This document shows, piece after piece, positions 4,362 to 9,296 of a stretch of DNA of 9,296 bases (positions are counted from its first letter, which is position 1; each line of letters begins with the position of its first letter). The stretch lies in the NCBI GenBank assembly GCA_001828295.1, contig MHYI01000027.1, forward strand, positions 1-9,296, read 5' to 3'. The DNA comes from Planctomycetes bacterium RBG_16_41_13. Lineage in GTDB: Bacteria; Planctomycetota; Brocadiia; Brocadiales; Brocadiaceae. The notes beneath the pieces were generated by a model, which had not been told where the DNA came from, did no database searches, and saw only the letters and a program-made list of their open reading frames with translations. Position numbers and translations under genes: made by a program.

Positions 4362-6479
4362 TTAACTCTTAGGAGTGAGGGGTTGTTCGCTTTCCTTTAA
4401 AGCAGCTTTCCGGCTTAATTTGACTCTTTTTTGGTCATCTATGCCGATTACTTTTATCATTATTTCCTGGCCTACCTCCACAACATCACCCGCCTTTTCA
4501 ACATATCCGTCAGAAAGCTCGGAAATGTGTACCAAGCCATCGTGCCCGGGAATTATTTCAACAAACGCCCCGTATTCTTTTATTGATAAAACTTTTCCCT
4601 TATACGTTTTCCCCACCTCAACTTCCTTCGTCATATTTTCAATCCATGTTTTTGCTTTTTCTGCCGATTCAGCAAGGGTTGCGGAAACGATTACCGTTCC
4701 ATCATCTTCAATTTCAATTTTTGCCCCGGTTTCTTCCTGTATTTTCTTTATGTTTTTTCCGCCAGGGCCAATAACCATTCCGATTTTTTCCGGGTTAATT
4801 TTAATCTGTACAATTTTTGGCGCGTATACAGAAATTTTTTCTCTCGGTTTTTCAATGACTTTTTCCAGTTCCTGAAGAATATGAAGCCTGCCCTCCCTGG
4901 CTTGCGCCAGCGCATCACGCATTATTTTCTCAGTAATTCCAGCAATTTTTATATCCATTTGCAACGCGGTTACGCCCTGAGCCGTGCCTGCAACCTTAAA
5001 ATCCATATCTCCCAGGTGATCTTCAGTTCCTAATATGTCAGATAAAATACATACACTGTTCTCTTCTTTCACCAAGCCCATAGCAATGCCGGCTACCGGA
5101 GCTTTTATAGGTACACCGGCATCCATTAAAGCAAGCGTCCCGCCGCAAACTGATGCCATCGAAGAAGACCCGTTAGATTCGGTAATATCAGACACCACAC
5201 GGGTTGTGTAAGGGAATTTGTTCGATGGTGGAAGGACTTCTGCCAGTGCCCGCTCCGCCAATGCCCCATGCCCGATTTCTCTCCTGCCAGGCCCTCGCAA
5301 CGGCTTTGTTTCACCAACACAAAAAGGCGGAAAATTGTAATCCAGCATAAATTTCTTTGAATATTCATCTTCAAGTCCGTCCACTTTTTGTTCATCCATC
5401 GTGGTGCCGAGGGTTGCCACAACAATTGCCTGTGTTTCTCCCCTTGTAAACAAAGCAGAGCCATGTGCTCTGGGGAGAATGCCAACCTCACAGGTAATAG
5501 GCCTTATATCCTTCAATCCACGGGAATCAGGCCGCAATCCTTTGGATACTATTTGTTCCCGTACTACAACTGTTTCAACAGTCTCAAAGATTGCTTTAAT
5601 TTCTTTTGGTGTAGGTGCATTTTCGACACCTTCAACACAGTATTCATTAATTATGGCCGCAAGTATTTCATCAAGCGCTTCTTTTCGGTATCCTTTTCCC
5701 GGAGTCAGATTCTTTTCTACAATAGCGGTATAATATTTTTGTTTAATTTCTTCCATGAGTTCTTTATTCATCATGGAAGGAGCAACAATTTGCTTTTCTT
5801 TTCCGCATTTTTCAATAAGTTCGTGTTGAAGAGTTATGATTTCTTTTATAGCTGCATGTCCAAACATAATGGCGTTCACCATCTGTTCTTCTGGAATTTC
5901 CTTTGCAGACGCCTCAACCATCATAACAGCATCCTCGGTTCCGGAAACAACAATGTCCATACTGCTTTGAGCCAACTCGGCATGTGTGGGGTTGATAATA
6001 AATTCCCCTTCAATTTGCCCAACCCTTACCGAGCCGGTAGGTTTGCTAAAGGGAATGCTGGAAATGGATAATGCGGCGGAAGCTCCCACCATCGCAAGTA
6101 TATCAGGATCATTTTCCTTATCGGCGGAAAGTACTATTGACATAACCTGCACTTCGCGGAAGTACGTATCTGGGAAGAGTGGCCTGATAGGGCGGTCTAT
6201 CAACCGCATGGTGAGGATTTCTTTTTGAGAAGGCCTTCCTTCTCTCTTGAAAAAACCGCCAGGAAATTTCCCGGCAGCATATGTCTTTTCCCGGTAATCG
6301 ACGGTAAGTGGAAGAAAATCTACGTTTCCCTTTTCTTCTGATGCAGAAACCGCTGTAACTAATACTATCGTTTCGCCATATTGCACTAATACGGCACCAT
6401 CGGCCTGCCTTGCGACCCGGCCTGTTTCTATGCTAAGCGCTCTATTGCCGATCAACTTCTCCACTTTAAATTGTGCCAT
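4362..6479 (-). CDS. pnp: Polyribonucleotide nucleotidyltransferase (PNPase)
   Basis: A 705-residue exoribonuclease, the usual length. It degrades RNA 3' to 5' by phosphorolysis and can add tails in reverse. The order is a first RNase PH domain (about 1-140, with GGFFKREGRPS and RPLFPD), a helical linker, and a second RNase PH domain (about 315-545) with GPGRREIGHGALAER (396-410) and DILGTEDHLGDMD (481-493). In the latter, D487 and D493 should match the catalytic aspartates of E. coli PNPase. The KH domain has IGPGGKNI (570-577) and the S1 domain spans about 622-690. Nothing is missing, so an active homotrimer is expected. The ATG at 6479 has AGAGG about 7 nt upstream. It follows rpsO by 117 bp, the widely conserved rpsO-pnp order, and is probably co-transcribed with it. 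Confidence 0.98.
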   Translation of the reverse strand: MAQFKVEKLIGNRALSIETGRVARQADGAVLVQYGETIVLVTAVSASEEKGNVDFLPLTVDYREKTYAAGKFPGGFFKREGRPSQKEILTMRLIDRPIRPLFPDTYFREVQVMSIVLSADKENDPDILAMVGASAALSISSIPFSKPTGSVRVGQIEGEFIINPTHAELAQSSMDIVVSGTEDAVMMVEASAKEIPEEQMVNAIMFGHAAIKEIITLQHELIEKCGKEKQIVAPSMMNKELMEEIKQKYYTAIVEKNLTPGKGYRKEALDEILAAIINEYCVEGVENAPTPKEIKAIFETVETVVVREQIVSKGLRPDSRGLKDIRPITCEVGILPRAHGSALFTRGETQAIVVATLGTTMDEQKVDGLEDEYSKKFMLDYNFPPFCVGETKPLRGPGRREIGHGALAERALAEVLPPSNKFPYTTRVVSDITESNGSSSMASVCGGTLALMDAGVPIKAPVAGIAMGLVKEENSVCILSDILGTEDHLGDMDFKVAGTAQGVTALQMDIKIAGITEKIMRDALAQAREGRLHILQELEKVIEKPREKISVYAPKIVQIKINPEKIGMVIGPGGKNIKKIQEETGAKIEIEDDGTVIVSATLAESAEKAKTWIENMTKEVEVGKTYKGKVLSIKEYGAFVEIIPGHDGLVHISELSDGYVEKAGDVVEVGQEIMIKVIGIDDQKRVKLSRKAALKESEQPLTPKS

Positions 6480-6596
6480 TTTGACCTCTCAATCTATGTT
6501 CTTTAAATTTTCCATTGACCAGCAAAGGAATGGTTAGTTTTAATTGTCTTATGCATTGGTGTGGGTATGTATATTGATTCCTCCATGAATTTAGAT

Positions 6597-6863
6597 TTAT
6601 TTGCGTAAACCTAGTTTATTTATTAGTTTTTTGTATCTTTCGCGGTCTGTTCTTGATAAATAATTAAGTAACGCTGAACGATTGCCTACCATCTGCAGCA
6701 ATCCTCTTCTCGATGCATGATCTTTCTTATGCACCTTCAGATGGCCCGTTAAATGATTGATTCGTCCGGAGAGCAAAGCTATCTGCACTTCTGAAGAACC
6801 TGTATCATTTTCATGAATTTTAAGATCATTAATAATTTTCTGTTTTGCTTCTTTACTTATCAT
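6597..6863 (-). CDS. rpsO: 30S ribosomal protein S15
   Basis: An 88-residue primary 16S rRNA-binding protein of the small subunit platform. It shows the S15 signatures [11 protein letters not shown] (17-27) and [16 protein letters not shown] (41-56), including H41, D48 and S51, which correspond to rRNA-contact residues of E. coli S15. It ends in the family's LGLRK. I choose the ATG at 6863 because it gives the standard length and N-terminus ([10 protein letters not shown]). An in-frame GTG at 6893 would add ten atypical residues. The ribosome site for the ATG is modest (AAAGGA about 12 nt upstream), while the GTG has AGGG a few bases upstream, so the longer form cannot be excluded. It has its own promoter and a structured leader, and pnp follows. 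Confidence 0.95.
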   Translation of the reverse strand: MISKEAKQKIINDLKIHENDTGSSEVQIALLSGRINHLTGHLKVHKKDHASRRGLLQMVGNRSALLNYLSRTDRERYKKLINKLGLRK

Positions 6864-6901
6864 CGAAACACCAAATCCTTTAAAAATACCCACATTGCCC
6901 T

Positions 6902-6925
6902 ATGTGTAAATACCTATTAACACAT
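6902..6925 (-). promoter_or_regulatory. Hairpin in the rpsO leader
   Basis: On the minus strand ATGTGT and ACACAT form a 6-bp stem. After one T/T mismatch the inner bases AAT/ATT can extend it. The element lies inside the predicted leader, between the start site near 6945 and the S15 start codon. S15 is known to repress its own translation through leader RNA structures that differ between bacterial groups, so this is a candidate binding element by position only. Confidence 0.4.
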
Positions 6926-6951
6926 CGTTAAAACAAACAATATAAGAGCAA

Positions 6952-6981
6952 AGTATAGCAAAGTCCATCTGTTCTTTGCAA
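6952..6981 (-). promoter_or_regulatory. Sigma-70-type promoter of rpsO-pnp
   Basis: On the minus strand TTGCAA (6981-6976) and TATACT (6957-6952) are 18 bp apart. The expected start near 6945 gives a leader of about 80 nt to the S15 ATG. The position upstream of a ribosomal protein gene supports the call. Confidence 0.55.
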
Positions 6982-7013
6982 CAAAAAAAATGGGGTATGC
7001 CGTGGTAATTAAG

Positions 7014-7076
7014 GTACGATTTACGATTTAGATTTAAATCGTACTTCGTACATTGTAAATCGTAAATCGTAACCGG
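7014..7076. repeat. Heptanucleotide array forming a 16-bp perfect hairpin
   Basis: Nine 7-mers are read without a gap: GTACGAT, TTACGAT, TTAGATT, TAAATCG, TACTTCG, TACATTG, TAAATCG, TAAATCG, TAACCGG. The left and right halves are inverted: TACGATTTACGATTTA (7015-7030) is the exact reverse complement of 7056-7071. The 25-nt middle holds two smaller palindromes, GATTTAAATC and GTAC-TTC-GTAC. It lies 22 nt past the stop of the TPR gene and upstream of the rpsO promoter. No T-run follows directly, so a rho-independent terminator role is uncertain. Confidence 0.85.
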
Positions 7077-7098
7077 TGGTTGTCCATAGAAAAAAATG

Positions 7099-9051
7099 CT
7101 ATTGTTGCCGGGGGGTTAATTCATTGATAGCCTTCATCATTTCCTCCGCCTGTTTGTGCTGTGGATTTATACGCAATGACTCTTTTATGTGAAAAAGGGC
7201 TTTGGCAGTATCGTGAAAATGGTCTTTATAAACAACTCCAAGACTGAGATGCACATCGGCATTGCCGGGGTCTAGTTTGTATGCTTCCAAAAGTTTATTA
7301 TACGCATCTTCCACCCGACCTTTTTTGAAGTAGATTACCGCCATATTATAGTGCGCCAGCGCGAAGTTGCTTCTGATTTTTAATGCCTTTTCTAATTCAG
7401 AAAGGGCTTCTTCATACCTTCCCGTGTCAATATAAACGCTTCCGAGATTATTGTGCGCATCCGCATAATAGGGGTTTGTTTTAAGCGCCGCCATATATTC
7501 ATTAATTGCCATGTCGGGCATGCCTTTTCTTTTATAAAGGAGTCCCAGATTGTTATGCGCTTCCGGGTATTGTTCCCTCAGCCGAACGGCAAATTGCAGC
7601 TCCTCAATCGCCTTATCCTGCATTCCTTTCAAAGAATACGCCGCGCCGAGATTGCTGTGCGCCTTTGGATGTGTCGGCATTGCCTGTATAGAGCCTTCAA
7701 ACGCCTGAATTGCCTTATCGATTAAACCATTATGGTAATAAAAATATCCAAGGCCATTGTAAATCCTGTAACTCTTTGGCGAACGGCGTATCGTTTCCAT
7801 GCTAAAGGTAAATTCATTAAGCCAAATCCTGTTTCTCTGTATTGTGCCCCACATCAGCAAAAGACAAATTATCACGACAAATGACAGAAAATAATGCCTT
7901 CTTCTATAAAAACATTGAAAGCCTTTGTTAAATGCCAGGCCCGCAAACAGAGCAAATCCTATGCCTGGGATATAAAGATATCTTTCCGCCATTATATTCA
8001 GCAGAGGGGCAATGTTAAGCACGGGCAAAAGCGTTACAAAAAACCAGGTGAAAGCAAAAACCCACTTCCCGGAAAAACAACTTTTTTTTACCAGTACCAT
8101 AGTGCAGCAGATTACTATAAGAGAAATAATAAACGCCCCATCGAAGACAGAATATGCCACAGGAACAACATAATCCGCATTTAAGGGAATGGGAATGAAG
8201 AAAAGTTTAAGGTAATACCCAACTACCTTTGTCATCATAAGGGCATTTATAGAGAGGCTTTTTTCAGGATAAAATATCACTTCTCCCGGATTTTTAAATA
8301 CCTTGAATCGCAAAAACAAATATATGCCGCTAATAATAATGTATCCAATATAGTGGGTAACAAAACGGCCCCTGAGAAAATAAACGCTGCGCGGAAGCAT
8401 ACCGGCACACTGGTGGCTGGCAATCTCTTTTCTTTTAAAAATAAAATCGTGGGCAAATGCAAGGAGCGGAAAGGTGATTGCCATTTCCTTTGATAATAAC
8501 GCAAATAAATAGGCAATCAGGGATACCGCATAAAAGGCAGAAAGATTCCTGACGTTTGCCGTTTTATCTGAAGATTTGAGAAAAAAAATAAACGCAATCA
8601 ACAAAAAGGTCGCAGATAAAAGATCCTCGCGGTAACTTATGGCATTTACTGCCTCAGAGAATACCGGATGTATGGAAAACATCAGGCAAGAGATCAAAGA
8701 GACCAGACGACTCCCAAAAAGCCGATACGCCAGAAAATACAATAAAACCACATTAACGGTATGGATAATGTTATTGACGAAGTGGTATCCTGCAGGCCTT
8801 AATTGCCACAGGGCATAGTCGATAAAATACGAAAGGGTAACAATGGGGCGGTACGTCAGTTCATTAGATACAGCAGCATATTTTTTGCTAAAAAGTGCGG
8901 TAAGATAACGCCATTCACGAATAAAGTGATTGTTAGTTATCGTGAGGTAATCGTCATAAACAAACGTATTTGCCAGAGAATTGAGATAGACGACAAGAGG
9001 GGTGGCAACGATTATCGCAAATAACAAAATATGATATTTTCTGTTTAACAT
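7099..9051 (-). CDS. TMTC-like GT-C membrane glycosyltransferase with C-terminal TPR array
   Basis: A 650-residue protein in two halves. The first about 400 residues hold roughly ten membrane helices. After helix 1 comes FVYDD (about 30-34), matching the acidic pair in the first external loop of GT-C/PMT-type enzymes. Further motifs are SIHPVFSEAV with YREDLLSA (about 126-147) and AERYLYIPGIGF (about 355-366). These resemble the HP..E.V...R.DLL and ERYLY.P..GF motifs of TMTC-type O-mannosyltransferases. The C-terminal part (about 426-632) has six TPR repeats, typically with N-L-G-x-x-Y and A-x-x-x-x-x-x-A-L. A role in transferring a lipid-linked sugar to protein is inferred. The substrate is unknown, and a non-catalytic TPR membrane protein is possible. 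I choose the ATG at 9051; a TTG at 9057 is in frame. Neither has a ribosome site. It is transcribed toward rpsO. Confidence 0.8.
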   Translation of the reverse strand: MLNRKYHILLFAIIVATPLVVYLNSLANTFVYDDYLTITNNHFIREWRYLTALFSKKYAAVSNELTYRPIVTLSYFIDYALWQLRPAGYHFVNNIIHTVNVVLLYFLAYRLFGSRLVSLISCLMFSIHPVFSEAVNAISYREDLLSATFLLIAFIFFLKSSDKTANVRNLSAFYAVSLIAYLFALLSKEMAITFPLLAFAHDFIFKRKEIASHQCAGMLPRSVYFLRGRFVTHYIGYIIISGIYLFLRFKVFKNPGEVIFYPEKSLSINALMMTKVVGYYLKLFFIPIPLNADYVVPVAYSVFDGAFIISLIVICCTMVLVKKSCFSGKWVFAFTWFFVTLLPVLNIAPLLNIMAERYLYIPGIGFALFAGLAFNKGFQCFYRRRHYFLSFVVIICLLLMWGTIQRNRIWLNEFTFSMETIRRSPKSYRIYNGLGYFYYHNGLIDKAIQAFEGSIQAMPTHPKAHSNLGAAYSLKGMQDKAIEELQFAVRLREQYPEAHNNLGLLYKRKGMPDMAINEYMAALKTNPYYADAHNNLGSVYIDTGRYEEALSELEKALKIRSNFALAHYNMAVIYFKKGRVEDAYNKLLEAYKLDPGNADVHLSLGVVYKDHFHDTAKALFHIKESLRINPQHKQAEEMMKAINELTPRQQ

Positions 9052-9058
9052 CTTCAAA

Positions 9059-9087
9059 TGTATATTAATTTCAGCTTAAGTTCGCAA
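9059..9087 (-). promoter_or_regulatory. Candidate promoter of the TPR membrane-protein gene
   Basis: On the minus strand TTGCGA (9087-9082) and TATACA (9064-9059) are exactly 17 bp apart. The expected start falls at or next to the A of the ATG at 9051, which would make the mRNA leaderless. That fits the lack of a ribosome site and favours the ATG over the TTG at 9057. It is a pattern match only. Confidence 0.4.
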
Positions 9088-9129
9088 AAATCAGCTCACA
9101 GGGTAACTGTTTTCATTTTTCATTTAGCA

Positions 9130-9186
9130 GTAATTTCTTTGCACACTTCCATTCGTCAGTGCGTGCTTTTTGGCAAAATATTTAAT
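9130..9186 (+). repeat. Composite intergenic repeat, copy B (two conserved blocks)
   Basis: GTAATTTCTTTGCA (9130-9143) and TTTTTGGCAAAATATTTAAT (9167-9186) repeat the two blocks of 1641-1675 without mismatch and in the same order. Here 23 unrelated bases separate them, against one base in the other copy. The block at 9209-9235 follows 22 bases later and completes the shared arrangement. Confidence 0.8.
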
Positions 9187-9208
9187 GTTGAAATACGCAT
9201 ATTTAATT

Positions 9209-9235
9209 TTTTGTAACACTTTAGCTTTTTGAAAA
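9209..9235 (+). repeat. Second copy of the GTAACA..TTTAG repeat block
   Basis: These 27 bases match 1474-1500 at 25 positions; the differences are a C for A and a C for T. The core reads GTAACACTTTAGCTTTTTG. Here the motif is single, while in the left gap it is present as an inverted pair. Confidence 0.8.
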
Positions 9236-9243
9236 CTCATGTA

Positions 9244-9264
9244 GTGCGACGAGGTTCGTCGCAC
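9244..9264. repeat. GC-rich perfect hairpin, REP-like
   Basis: GTGCGACGA and TCGTCGCAC form a perfect 9-bp stem around GGT. It is markedly richer in G and C than its surroundings. The stem is followed on the plus strand by CAAAAAA, not by T residues, so it is not an evident terminator for that strand. On the minus strand no T-run follows either. Its look is that of a dispersed palindromic (REP-like) element, but only one copy is in the window. Confidence 0.6.
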
Positions 9265-9296
9265 CAAAAAACGTTGTGCGATAAAGAATAGGGTCT

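Noticed and set aside
4354..4367. AGTTAA-TT-TTAACT palindrome at the pnp stop as a terminator
   Set aside because: It is all A/T apart from one pair, has a loop of two bases and no T-run. It may simply be part of the AT-rich csp promoter region.
5388..6071. 227-codon plus-strand frame opposite pnp
   Set aside because: It is the antisense shadow of the strongly conserved PNPase coding sequence, as are the other long plus-strand frames over the regulator and TPR genes.
6480..6596. 27-codon ORF and weak CCATT/AATGG stem between rpsO and pnp
   Set aside because: The ORF has no homology I recognise and the 5-bp stem with a 12-nt loop is too weak to call a terminator or RNase III site.

Overview
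The window is about 9.3 kb of AT-rich bacterial DNA. All six complete protein genes I would call with confidence, and one small membrane gene, lie on the minus strand, so the window reads biologically from right to left. A sigma-54-type two-component pair, an rpsO-pnp block and a bacterial relative of the TMTC membrane glycosyltransferases with a C-terminal TPR array suggest a Gram-negative environmental bacterium. The mix would fit a planctomycete such as an anammox (Brocadiales) organism, but that is a guess from style and not something the sequence proves.

Right to left. Positions 9058-9296 are non-coding and hold a composite dispersed repeat and a strong hairpin. 7099-9051 encodes a polytopic membrane protein with six TPRs. 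7014-7076 is a degenerate heptanucleotide array that folds into a long perfect hairpin. 6597-6863 is rpsO, with a recognisable promoter and a structured leader. 4362-6479 is pnp. 3955-4161 is a cold-shock protein with a leader of about 170 nt and a clean intrinsic terminator. 3060-3875 and 1706-3067 are an overlapping histidine kinase and a sigma-54-activating response regulator. 1444-1705 is a repeat-rich gap holding a heptad array, an inverted repeat and a second copy of the composite repeat. 1066-1443 encodes a small zinc-ribbon membrane protein. 450-971 encodes a 2-Cys peroxiredoxin with its own promoter. 1-449 is non-coding apart from a probable broken XRE helix-turn-helix fragment and a short palindrome.

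How the genes may work together. rpsO, pnp and csp form a translation, RNA-decay and cold-adaptation block. The csp promoter overlaps the end of pnp. The kinase and regulator are translationally coupled and start immediately after the csp terminator, so they may depend on read-through. Peroxiredoxin is a separate stress unit.

The most unusual material is non-coding. Two long intergenic gaps share the same three sequence blocks in the same order (1474-1697 on minus, 9130-9235 on plus). Two other tracts (1560-1629 and 7014-7076) show exact 7-nt periodicity with different heptamers. Together these suggest a genome-wide population of small intergenic repeats.
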